DNA from: Undaria pinnatifida
Lineage: Eukaryota > Sar > Phaeophyceae > Laminariales > Alariaceae
Assembly (NCBI GenBank): GCA_012845835.1
Contig: JABAKD010000029.1
Coordinates: 8,060,048-8,124,047 of the forward strand
DNA length: 64,000 nucleotides
Direction of reading: 5' to 3'
Below the pieces are notes generated by a model. That model did not search any database and was not told where the DNA came from. It saw nothing but the letters and a program-made list of their open reading frames with translations. The position numbers and the translations under genes are program-made. Positions within the stretch are counted from its first letter, which is position 1. Each line of letters begins with the position of its first letter. Positions 49,206-60,200 of this stretch are shown here, one piece after another.

Positions 49206-50612
49206 GCCTGCGCTGCACCTCGGGGCGATGTCCCGGCGCCGATGTCGACCACAACTCGCCCCATCGAGATGCCTGTGAAGCTAAGCCCTAACATGTATTT
49301 CTCCTCAACTTTGGAGACGCTCCGACACCGATTGGAGTACCCCGACCCGAACTTCGCTCCACCTTCGAGGCACCCCCTCGACATGGGCGGTAGTAGCAGT
49401 GGTAGCGTTGCCCAAGACGGAACCAGCAGCAGCAGCAGCTTCTGGGAACTCAGCAGCAGTAGCAGCGATGGTAGCGACGGCGATGATAACGGCGATGTCG
49501 ATGGTGGCGCAAGAGTTGACGGCGGCAATAGAGGTGGTGGATGTAGTCGTGACAGCCGCTGCTCCGTTCAGTCCCCTTCAGCCGCAACTTTCGCGCAGTT
49601 GTGGCTAGCTGCGTTAGATGGTAGTGCAGACGAGAACGGCGATAGCAGCAGCAGCCGTTGTGAGGTGGTCGGCAAGGGTGGTGACGGTGATGGTGGGGGA
49701 AGAGGCGGCGGCGGTGGTAGAATTTCCGCTGGCGGCAGTGGTACCAGAAGCGGCGGCGATTGTGGTGGCGCTGTCCCGCTCGCGGCAACGGCACCAGAGT
49801 TAATGGAGACAGTTGGCGCGCCAATGTTGAACACCAAATGCAACCTTGCCGGAGAAACCTTCACCCGAAACCACTGCAGTGGTGGTAGCAGCAGCGACAG
49901 CGGTGGTGACAGGGCCGGCGGTCGCGTCCGTAGCAGGGGTGGCGTCTGTGGCGGGCGTGGTGGTGGTGGTGGAGGAGGCGATGGTGATGGTGGGGGCGGG
50001 GGCGGTGGTGACCGAGACGGCGACAGCGAAAATAGCAGGGTTTGTGTTGGCGGTGTTGGCGGCGGAGATGGTGGTGTCAGCGATAGAGGTGATCGGGATG
50101 GCGCTGTAGATGGGCGGTGGTGTGGAGACGGGTTTCGGTGGTGTGGTGGCGGTGGTGGTGATAATAGCGGTGATCGCAATGGAGGTGGCGGTGGCGGTGT
50201 CGGCGGAAGTGGTAGTGGCGGCCCCTGCGATAGCGAGAACGAGAGCTGCAGTAAGCGCCAGACGTCGACGACCTCACACACTGGCGCTAAACGAGACCGG
50301 GAAGGGGATGACGCTGACGACGAGTGCAGCGGCAGCGAAGACAGCGATTGTGAAAGATCTGGATGGTCAGATGGCGGAGAGGGAAGCAGCAGAAACAACA
50401 GCAGTAGCAGCTCCCAAAGTAGCGATTCCGGCCATCGCCCGGCTCGAAAGAAGTTGCGATCGTCGCCTGCGCCGAACGGCATCACTACTGGTCAGCAACT
50501 ACCTCCCGCGCCATCACCGGTGCCGATGCCTATGCCGATGGTACAGGAGGAGGAAGAGGAGGAGGATGACGAAGGAGCGATGAACTGCAAGGCCGATGAC
50601 GACGAGTTGTAG
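49206..50612 (+). CDS. ASH-gene copy A, terminal exon: Ser/Gly/Asp-rich acidic tail
   Basis: The acceptor is GTCGCAGCAG. It has 468 codons to TAG at 50610-50612. It opens with a non-repetitive stretch (MPVKLSPNMYFSSTLETLRH, RLEYPDPNFAPPSRHPLD). A long Ser/Gly/Asp-rich region follows, with triplet-repeat coding and scattered unique segments (NCSVQ-like, TKCNLAGETFTRNH). The end has a basic RPARKKLRSSP patch and an EEEEEEDDEG acidic run. Being open for 1.4 kb across GC-rich but varied DNA supports coding. Confidence 0.7.
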   Translation, partial: ACAAPRGDVPAPMSTTTRPIEMPVKLSPNMYFSSTLETLRHRLEYPDPNFAPPSRHPLDMGGSSSGSVAQDGTSSSSSFWELSSSSSDGSDGDDNGDVDGGARVDGGNRGGGCSRDSRCSVQSPSAATFAQLWLAALDGSADENGDSSSSRCEVVGKGGDGDGGGRGGGGGRISAGGSGTRSGGDCGGAVPLAATAPELMETVGAPMLNTKCNLAGETFTRNHCSGGSSSDSGGDRAGGRVRSRGGVCGGRGGGGGGGDGDGGGGGGGDRDGDSENSRVCVGGVGGGDGGVSDRGDRDGAVDGRWCGDGFRWCGGGGGDNSGDRNGGGGGGVGGSGSGGPCDSENESCSKRQTSTTSHTGAKRDREGDDADDECSGSEDSDCERSGWSDGGEGSSRNNSSSSSQSSDSGHRPARKKLRSSPAPNGITTGQQLPPAPSPVPMPMPMVQEEEEEEDDEGAMNCKADDDEL

Positions 50613-52489
50613 GAAGTGACGGGAGGAGGCTACCTGCCTATTTTCTGTCCCGTTGTCGGTGGCGGCGAGCATTGTGGTGCTGACGATATCATGTGGTATC
50701 ATTGCAGAAGAATAAGGCTCCGTTTATATCGCCAGTTTATGTGCTCCGGGAAGGGGATAAGGGGGCGATAAAATAAATACCTGTTGCATTCCAAAATCTG
50801 GCAGGCAATGACAAAAGAGACAACGTAATGTTTGTGTCTAATGGATTGCTGTTTCTTGCTGCGATGGGTTGACCACAAGGCCAAGTGTGGGAGGACGAGA
50901 CCACGCGCCTGATGCCAATGTTCCACAACAATGTTCGTTCGTTCGTTTGTGTCCGCTTCTCAATAGTTCATTCCTAGGGCATCCGAATCCGATATTTGAT
51001 CGTCGATCCCGGCCACCCTGCAAGGCAATTGTCAACAACAGTGGCCGTTTTTCATCACGCCACTGACCCTCACGAAGTTTCAGCTCTATTGGCGCCGCCT
51101 GTGTCGTAGCAGTCGTTGATTTCGCAGCACGTGATCCTTCTCGTGTTCTCCGTGCACGGAGATATTTAAAAAAAACGTACCTGGTACCTGGTATATTATT
51201 AATAGTGGCAATTACCTTCCCTCCCCCTCCTGTAGTGGCTCGCTCGCTTCACAACCGTCACAAATGGACCGGGCTATATTTCCCCCGAGACAATGCAACC
51301 ACCTCTACACTGGCACTCCGCGGGAAATCGACCATGGTGCCTTCACTGCCGCGGGGACGCCATCCGCAGCCTGTCGTTCGTCCCTCGTCATCCCAAAAAT
51401 GGAACAGGCGACCTGTACCAAAAAATACCCTAAAAAGTAATAACAGCTGGTAAGCCAGTACAGCAGTAATGAGTTTCGTGGAAGTATGGTAGTACGGGCA
51501 CAGTTGTTGCACAGTTGTTATTTTTCAACCAGACCATCGAACGCCCGCTACATCTACTACATAACTTGTTGAGACGTAAAGTCAGGAGCAGCGCAGCACA
51601 CTAGACACTTGGAGGTACTGCTGAAACACCCGGGGCTCTGCTCTACGGCAGGCTACTTCAACACAACCCTTGTCTCAGGTGAACCGCTTTCGGAGAGGCA
51701 ACGCATGACGACGGCAACCGAAAAGCTAGAATGAAAATGCGGGAAGAGGACACGCCGATGCATGGGGTCGCGTGCTGGGTGATATTGTTCGTATCTCGGC
51801 CAGCACAGCAGCAGCAGCCAAGTTCCGACGAAGGACGAACGATTCGCCCAACTATTGCCGAAGAAAAGGGACAAGTTTCCGAGACGGGGGCGGATCGATT
51901 AATCGGAGTCATTGATCAACGACCCAGACCTCGCTGTTTTGTGTGTTTTGAAGCACCCGAAGCAGCACGGAATCACGGGGGTGCAGGCTCGTTTTGTCAT
52001 TCATGACTTGTTCTCTCCGCCTCTTGTTTTCTTCCTATCATCGATTGTGTCTCTGCGTTCCGTGATGCTGGCAAGAGCATGCGTCCCTTCGTTGCCGACG
52101 TTCTCTTCCGGTCGCCAATAAATAGTACAATACACCTATTTTGCGACATCGGATGAGAGCAACCCTAAGCTTTACTTCGATAAAATAGGGACAACATTAG
52201 ACACGCTCCAAAAACGTTTTGCACAGACTTCATTACTGTTGTTGTGTTGGATCTGTATGAAAACAGTAATAATTAACTGCTTTGAGGGTGTTCACCGCCG
52301 CCTCTCTCAGCCCAATGTTTGTTTTCGGGGTTGTGTGTACGTGCGTACTGTAGACTATACCAGGCCATTTTTCTTTTCCACAAAAACTATCCAAATACGT
52401 CAGCTAGCTGTGAGTTCGGCCACACAGCTGAGTAGTCGCTACACATCTTTGCAAGCTGCGTGATTCTTTGGCGCATGGTGCGTTTTCCT
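50613..52489. other. Spacer between the two duplicated segments; no gene recognised
   Basis: It includes a probable 3' UTR, a TACCTGGTACCTGGTATA cluster near 51180, and frames of up to ~90 codons without recognisable domains. AATAAATA near 50775 could be a polyadenylation signal. Confidence 0.45.
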
Positions 52490-53149
52490 CTCCATATATA
52501 TTTTGTTTTTTTGCGCATGTCTTGGCACTTTCATTTTTCTTCCTCCCGACAGACACACTCAGATCCAGGGTCCAGGGTCGCCAAAGCAGGCTCTTCCCCA
52601 CCCTCCTCCCCATGGTACGTGCCTTCATTTTTATTGTGAGGAGACTTCGCACTTTCTTCCCTCCTCAACTACTACTCGCATTGAATTGATGCACCACAAT
52701 GAGTTCTATACCAGGTATTTTATATAATAATATATAGACTAGGTCTATAATAGTCTAGTCTATGGTGGTACAGTTTCGTGCTGGTACACAACAACAGCAA
52801 GCAACAGCTAGCAGCAGCAGAAGAAGAAGCACCAAAAACATCAACTACTACAACAACAAAAGCATTGCCGCAACAACAAGCACACACCCGCCAAATCATA
52901 TGCGAGTCTATCGCAAAAGCACAACAACAGCAGCAGCTGCTGCAGAAGAATAAGTACTCAGTGTTGACCTGAAATTCGTCGAACTCACGGCTGGCGTCCT
53001 TGAAAATTATTTACAAAATAAGAACCTCGAAAACGGCGCAGCGATACTCTATATTACTACTATTAATATTAATTTTAATACTGCGGCGCAGCAATATAGA
53101 CTAACACTCAGCAATGATATAATAAGACTACTACATACTACTGGATGTA

Positions 53150-56144
53150 TACGAATATGGCGGGTACCAGGTACAGTACCATGTGGTACTACGACATACA
53201 TACACTATCTATCTGTGTACCGGCCTTTAATAATATGTATGTCTACGTACGTGTTTCTGCCGTTGGCGCATTTACTCGAGGTGTTTGCGTGCTCTTTAGT
53301 ACATCCTGGAACTCCCTTTTGCTTGTATGAAATGGGTGTGAAACCGTATCTTGGCCCCCTTCCGGGTTGGACGGTTGGTTTCACTCAGGCATCCCCCTTC
53401 CAAAGGCAGGCTTTCCGTGACGCAGTCGCTCTGTACGCACAGCAGCAACGGGACACATAGGCATGCGTGGAGCGAGGCAGTCCGCGCCCGGCGGTGAGTT
53501 GCTCAAATTGCATGCCTCTGATCCTCATCTGCCCGACGGCCCGATCCGCGCGCTTTGGCTCTTGCTTTGACTCTGCCGCACCAATGTGTCCGTGAACATA
53601 ATAACCATTTACACTGATAATCGTGATAAAAGAATACTTATATTTACGTATGTGTAGCGGCATGGTCTTGACCTGGAGCTCGGCCGCACGCAAGGCGAGC
53701 TCGGCCGGCGCCGAAGTTCGCAAGTCACGTACACGACACAGAAATGAAAATGTTCAACTCGGCAGGACCTCGGTGTGTGTTCGTGTGCGGATGCAGATTG
53801 GCGCGCTCGCTATCGGTCGGCTTGCTGGGTCAACTTGTTCGTGCTTGCAATGCTGATGATACCGCATTGGGCGGGATGCCCACCTTGATATGGACATAAT
53901 CATAAGGAATGTTCGAATACCAATAAAACACAACATGGTAGCTATATTTACGCCACAAGTGATTTGTACGACTCTCACATTCCATCCCTCGATCCTACCT
54001 GCTGGTGCTCTGACTACTTGTACCCCGCATCTCCCCGTCTCATTGGACTGGCAGAGGCCAGGAGCAGTGACAGCTCTTCTGGGCAAGCTGGTTCCGGCTA
54101 CTCCGGACACGCGGTGAGCTGAAGCTTTGCTCCTATCATGAGCGTACGTAGCGAGAACGTCCCCCCCCCCAAAAAAAAACGACATTCCTTTATTTTCAAT
54201 CGCCCCCGAACTTTTCAGTACGTAGCGTAGTGGGCTGGTGGCTGGGTGACGACATACAAACAAAATAAAATAAATCTCATCATCCATAGGTAGGTGGCCC
54301 TTTTTAAGGAATCCCGCGATAAGGAAAACGGCATGTATGTGTACATGACCGATCTCAACTTTCTCCGCGCCGTTTCGTCCCTTACAGTGGACGCAACACC
54401 ATTCAGTAAGGGACCCCAGGTGCCACCATCACCTTGTCTCCCACTCGAAAAACGCCATGTAGATAGTTAGAAAACAAGTCATGTGCTCGTAGTGTGCTAA
54501 GGGGACCTCTCGGTTTACAAGGGACCCTGGGTCAGCCCGCCGCAATACGTACGTATCGGCCAACTACTACTGCTGCTGTATGCGGAGAGCTTCACGCCTC
54601 GTGTGCCACTAGGATAACAACAAAAAGAGTCGCGCGTGCGAGATCTTGCGACTACTGATGATGCTGTAAGTACAAGTCTCGAGAGCACGGGTGTACGCTA
54701 ACACTGATGGACGGAGACGCAGCGCCTGCATCCGTGTGCTGTCGGACTGCTGTGTTTTATCGTCGGTGACTTACTATAAAAAATACGTCACCTGTGATGG
54801 TCGCGATGTCGTCTAACAGGTATACTAGTCGTTACATACCCGGTAGTCTACTAATAGTATCAACCTGGTACCTGGTAGTTAATATAGCTGCCAGCAGCAA
54901 AGATGCCAGGAGACGGAACTTGCACCGGCCTAGACAGAGAGATCTGTCAAAGGCTGTCAAGGCAAATGATGCTTTGACAGACAGCCTTGCCGGCCGAAAC
55001 ACGGGGACACGAAAAACTAACCCTAACCCATCACTCACTAACTAAGGGAAAACACCTTTCCCGTGCTAATTGTGTAGAAAAAGGGGTTTCCACATATATA
55101 TGGAAAAGTGGAGTTTTTTTTCTACCGCCCTGAGATGCTGCCTTGACCGCCAAAGCACCGCTGAAGTATTTAGAATACTTGAATAAAACACGTGGACACG
55201 ACAAAAAGTATTTTTGGGAAACAACATTGCGATAAAACAAAAACTTCAGTAAAAAAAAGGGTTTCCGTACATAGAAATAAAGGATTTTTCTACCGGAGGG
55301 ATAGGGTGCAATCAGTCTAGACGGGTGGAAATGCCTTCACGGGGACAGCCTTGACTAAGTCCTGGTATATTTGGCCAGTTAGTATCTATCTATGATACGT
55401 GCCGAATTAGTGGGCCGAGATCATTGTCTGGTACCCCGAGTCTGGTGCCCTGGTTAAAACTCATCATTTCGAGAGGTGGCCGGGGATTGAGATAGCGTAC
55501 ACACCTCACATCAAAAATGGTCAGAATGGAAAACTAACCGGAGCGCTGTGATCGCAGGACGATTTAGAAGAAAACAAGTTTTTTTTTTGTCATTTTTTTT
55601 TACTTTTTTAGATATCTTGAGACCCCCCTCCCCTGCCGCCATTTTTGATGTGAGATGTCGAAGTTGATGTGAGATGTCGAAGAAAGACCGTCCGGGCGCC
55701 AGTGTTTTGTGTGCGTGCGCTATAACATACAGAGTGGCAGTGCCATATTTGTACTTCGACTGTCCGGTACACCTGGTACTATGCAACGCGATCAATATAC
55801 TTGGTGTACGTCAACAACCGTCCCGTTTGCGATTGATTGTCGACCCTGGTGCTACTGCCGATGGGAGTCGCCGACTATACCTTCACGAGGATGCTGTATG
55901 CGTGCATACCTGAACCGCGGTTTTCGAGCATACCGGTTTATAACTCGTCCTGTTAGCGGTTGGTTTCGCCATCTTTTTTTGCATCTCCGAGTGCGTGTTC
56001 TCGGCCTGTGATACGTTTGATTACCATCTACTCAACCAACTGACAAGCCAACCAACCAAGTAACCATCTAGCCAACCAACAAACCAACCAACCAACCACC
56101 TCTACGAATCTACTTCCCCCCGCGCGTCCATTCCTTGCCGCCAG
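53150..56144. other. Duplicated non-coding DNA upstream of the ASH-like gene (copy B)
   Basis: Partner of 35056-38028. A frame at 53215-53460 that looks protein-like (SPFQRQAFRDAVALYAQQQR) is disrupted by a 4 nt indel in copy A, so coding is doubtful. Confidence 0.45.
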
Positions 56145-57278
56145 AAGCATGAACAGTACCAAGACCACAAGGCAGGTGGCAGGGACGGTCGCAGTGGTGG
56201 CAGTGCCTCCCTGGAGGGGACCCCCCCCCGTGCCCTCCGGTGGGCATTTGGAACGCCGCCGACGAGGGCGGAAGAAGCGGCGAAGAGAGAAAGAGAGGGA
56301 AGGATAGCTGCGAAAAAGGCTGAGGCGGCAGCGGCGGCGGCAGAGGCGGCGGCGGTGGCGGCGGCCGCGGTAGATACGGCGGGCACGCGGTGGGAAACGG
56401 TAAATGGCTACCACCTGAAAAGCGTGCGCTGCAGTGCTCCGGCCAAGGAGAGCGGCAGTGGAGTCCGCGACCAGGCAGCATCCGTGAAGAGAGCGCAGTT
56501 GCTGCTGCGGGAGGAAGGCGCGCGGGTGCTACCCCGCAGGAGGGTTCCTTTCGGCGGCGGTGGTGGTCGTCGTGGAGTGCGTGGCGGTGGTGGTGGCGTT
56601 GGCGTTGGCGTTGGCGGTGGTGGCGTTGGTAGTGTTGGTGTTGATAGTGGTCGTGGTATGGGTGGCGGTGTTGGTGATGGTGGTGGTCGTGGTATTGGTG
56701 GTGGTGTTGGTGGTGGTGGCGGTGGTGTTGGTATTGGTGTTGGTGGTGTTGTTGGCATGGGTGGTGTTGGTGGCGTTGGTGGTGGAGTTGGCGGTAGTGA
56801 TGGTGTTAGTAGTAGTGGTGTTGGTGCAAGCGGTGTTGGTAGTGTTGGTAGTGGTATTGGCGGTGGCGTTGGAGGTGATGATGGTGTTGGCGTTGGTGGT
56901 GGTGGTGTAAGCGGTAGTGGTATTGGTGGTGGTAGAGATGTTGGTGGCGGTAGTGCCGTTGTTGATGATGTTGGTGGTGTTGTTTCCGGTGGTGGTGATG
57001 GTGGGGGTGGTGATGTTGGCGGTGACAGCGGCGGTGGTGACGGTGTTGGTGTTGATGTCGGTGTAGGTGGTGTTGGTGCTGATGGTGGTGGTGTCAGTGG
57101 GGGTGGTGGCGTCGGGGGGGGTGTCGGTTGTGGTGCTGGCATTGGTGGCAGCAACAGCAACAACAGCAGCACGAAGGACGCTAGCACCATCAACAGCAGC
57201 GGGAACAGCAGGAAGTTTATCGCCGACTCCAGGGGGGTGTTGACGGTTCCGAAGACCCTCCCTGGCATTCTCTTACAG
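56145..57278 (+). CDS. ASH-gene copy B, exon 1 seen: Lys/Ala then Gly-rich
   Basis: The acceptor is CTTGCCGCCAG and the donor GTGACA. It has 378 codons, with KHEQYQDHKAGGRDGRSGGS at the start and DSRGVLTVPKTLPGILLQ at the end. The GGT-triplet region differs from copy A in several whole-triplet gains and losses. Confidence 0.75.
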
Positions 57279-60200
57279 GTGACAAGTTTTGTTGGGTGAG
57301 CGGGTGCATGGGTGGGTTCCCCATGATGGAGTCTGGATTAGTTTGTGGCAAGTGCTGTCGGCGTTGTTCATCGTTTCCATGAAACGGTCACCGGCATTTT
57401 TTCTAGGTATTCCTGCTTTTCTCCAGGAGCACTGACTTGGACTTCGTGATGGTTGTAGTCGGGCGGAAGGGGGAAAGGGGGGGGGGGTGGTGGTCGAAAG
57501 GGGGAGGAGGCAACGGCGGGGGTAGGGAACGAGAGAGGGGGGGGGGAAAGGAGGGAGGAGGGGGAAGAGGGACGGGGTGGGGCGGGCGGCGGGGGGCGTA
57601 TGTGCATGTGGCCGCTTTCGTCGGCGCATGCAACCGAATCCCTAGCCGAGCTTCCATAAGTTTCTATTAATAGTGCTGTTTTATTTACCACCTAGCGTCG
57701 TCTTTGAACGCCGATAACTGCGCGGATTAAAAATCAAGGTCGGGGGAGGGTAGACGCCTTCCGATACGACCGCTTGCTTGTTGACTGCCGCCCAGCATGA
57801 AAGGCTCGGAATGGGTACCGTAGGTGGGGATGGAGTGGAAAAGGGGTACCAGCTTGTGGTAGAACTAAAACAAGCTGACGACGTTTGTGCGTGAGCGTTG
57901 CTCGTCGCTTGCCTACCTCATCGCCCAGATAAACGTGTGTATGCGTCGAGACTGTAAATGAAAACCGTGGATCAGTGGTATGTTAGTTTATAGTATCATA
58001 TGTGTTGTAGATAGTAACGCCTCCGTTCGCTCTGTTTCGCCGCACGTTTTGTCCTTTGATTTGATTTTTTTCGTTTCATGTGAGAAACACGACGAAAATA
58101 GCTCAACGATTGTTGATGACGATTTTACAACAAGTAGCAGCAGCTAACGCGCCGGTTCTTTCGTTGCTAGGGTTTTCGTCTACCATCGAAAACATGGGAA
58201 TATCTGGGAACATTCCCCATACTCACCTCCACACCGAGTTCTGCAACCTAAGCTTGGCTAAAACCGTTTACCCCCCTCTTCCCTGGCCGCCTCCGTCAGA
58301 TCATCGACATGGATGATCTTGGCCTTGGAGAGGACGGGATTATGCAGGCGTTCCTAGATAACACGGGGCGCTTGCTGCAGGCCACGGGAAGTCGGCCGTC
58401 CATGACCAACCTCCTTCGCAGCCACGGGTCGGGGTCGTCCATGTTCCGACCAGAGTGTTCTTCGGTAAGTTCCCGGTCCAAAGTTGCATTCGGTAATTTC
58501 CCGCTTTCAGTTGCGTTCGATACGCTGCGGCAGTAGGTTTGTTGTCTCCGCTCTACGTCACACCGGGAAAACTTGTTTCCGGTTCGAGCTATATATTTGT
58601 ATTCGGTAGGTTTCCGCTTCACTTGGCGTTCAGCAAGAAAAAAAATCCAGTGGTATCTCCCGGGAGAAGTCATCGGTAACCCTGTGCTTGTCCAGGTATG
58701 AAAAAGTGCATTGCAGTACCGGCCCTCTGTGATAAGAAACAGATGTATTGATTTTAGCCTCAAACAGTATCCGAGAAAACGTGTTTTTTACACGAGCTTC
58801 AGTATGGCAGCTGTCGAATTTCATATTGTCCAGTGCAATTTGTGGTACGACGTAGGCTCATTTTCTTGTAAGACTCTTATGAGAGCGTCGGTGGAGGACA
58901 CTATCTGCAATCATTTTTGGTCGCGCGATCGTGATTTTCTGCATAGATCAACACCTCAGATATCCACTGCTTACTGTGCCAACCAAGCAAAGAAGGAGCG
59001 ATTTTGCTTCTTTTTTTCGAGTCCCTACTGTAGTCGTGAAGTGTTTTGGTATTTTCCGCGGAAATTCGAACGGACCTAGCGGTGTGTGGAATCGATATTC
59101 GAGTTTTGGAGCGTCGAAGATGATTACTGGGGACGCTGGGAGGCCTTTAAATATGGAATAACTGCGGCCGGTGCTACGTGCTAACCAAATAAACCCCGCC
59201 CCCGCCCCGTCCTCCCCCCTCCTGTCGGCCTCCCTTACCCCCTCACGCCCTCTTACGCACTCGCGACATGTATCGTCATCATCACTACCATCGTCACAAC
59301 GACGACTGAAAAGCTCGAGATGACCGCGGACAACGTCGGGTCGACAACATCAGGATGCATTCCCTTGGCCAACACCTCCAGGGCCGACCTGCAAGTTCGG
59401 ATCAGCCTGGAGGGGCACAGCGCGTTCTCAATTCGTGAAAAGGAGCAATTTCTAAGTGTGAGCTGACCATTATGAGGGAAAGAAGAAAACGAAAACAATT
59501 ATCAGATTTATTGTACATATTATATGCACTTCTGCAGTGGAGGCCGGTTTCATGAGAGCACGCATACGGAAGAGAGTGCGCCTACATATACTCCTACGGA
59601 AATTGCTATCGGGTACAAATAATAAAGTATACCGATACCTGGTAAAAATAAAACATGTACCGTAACCTGCAGCAGTATAGTGGTGAGAAAATCATACCAG
59701 GTAGGTTCCAGCGCCACCACAACCAGTTTGTATGAACCTTGCATCGCGTGGCGCTTGTTTGATTCGGTATCGCCGAGCAACAATGTGGGCGGAGCACAAG
59801 AGGCCGAGGGTGTACGGGAGCCGTGCTAATAGCAAGCCTTTTCATGGTTCCGAACCGCGCCACGGTATCATACGATTGTTTCTCCTTGACTATTAATAGT
59901 CCCACGACTCGGTTTGGTTCGGTGCCGAAGATCAAATTCTACCACGGCCTGGTTCGGTTTGGTTTGGTTCGGGTCGGGTCGGATCGGTTCGGTTAGATAC
60001 ACACCACTAAAAGTAATACCGAAGTCTGATTCCGAGTACTTTAGTTTCTGCCCTAAAGCCCGTGTTTAGCACCGGCAACTCGCACAATTCTCTAACTTCC
60101 AAGTAGGTTCGTCCTCAAAACGTTGGTGTAGGCAATAGTGCCAAACGAATACCCTACTATAATTCCAAGTGGTTTTGGCCCTTAAACGCGGGTAGACCAC

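Larger units (their letters stand above)
38029..50612 (+). pseudogene. Gly-rich protein with ASH/MSP-like Ig domain, copy A (nonsense codon)
   Basis: Exons 38029-39153, 40176-40340, 41213-41356, 45247-45701, 46052-46127, about 46694-46825, 48343-48471 and 49206-50612 join in one phase-consistent frame of 1211 codons to a TAG. Order: Lys/Ala-rich start, long Gly/Val repeat region, a MDDLGLGEDG segment, and a beta-sandwich like ASPM-SPD-2-Hydin/MSP domains (LANTSRADLQVRISLEGHSA then GGVWVAYHP and SVAVAVSG). A second beta-rich block (VAFPIKMAASEAGVHVFFML) and a Ser/Gly/Asp-rich acidic tail follow. Such domains often sit in centrosome, cilium or membrane-tether proteins; the exact family is not recognised. 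A TGA at 41255-41257 interrupts the ASH exon where copy B has TGC. If that exon is constitutive this copy is truncated. The 5' exon was not found. Confidence 0.65.

Noticed and set aside
53215-53460. Protein-like frame ending QAFRDAVALYAQQQRDT, conserved in both duplicates
   Set aside because: A 4 nt indel between the copies breaks the frame in copy A, and an in-frame stop follows. Conservation is explained by the recent duplication.
55014-55030. Telomere-like AACTAACCCTAACCC
   Set aside because: Only about two units, also in the paralogous place in copy A (36909-36921); too short to call an interstitial telomere.
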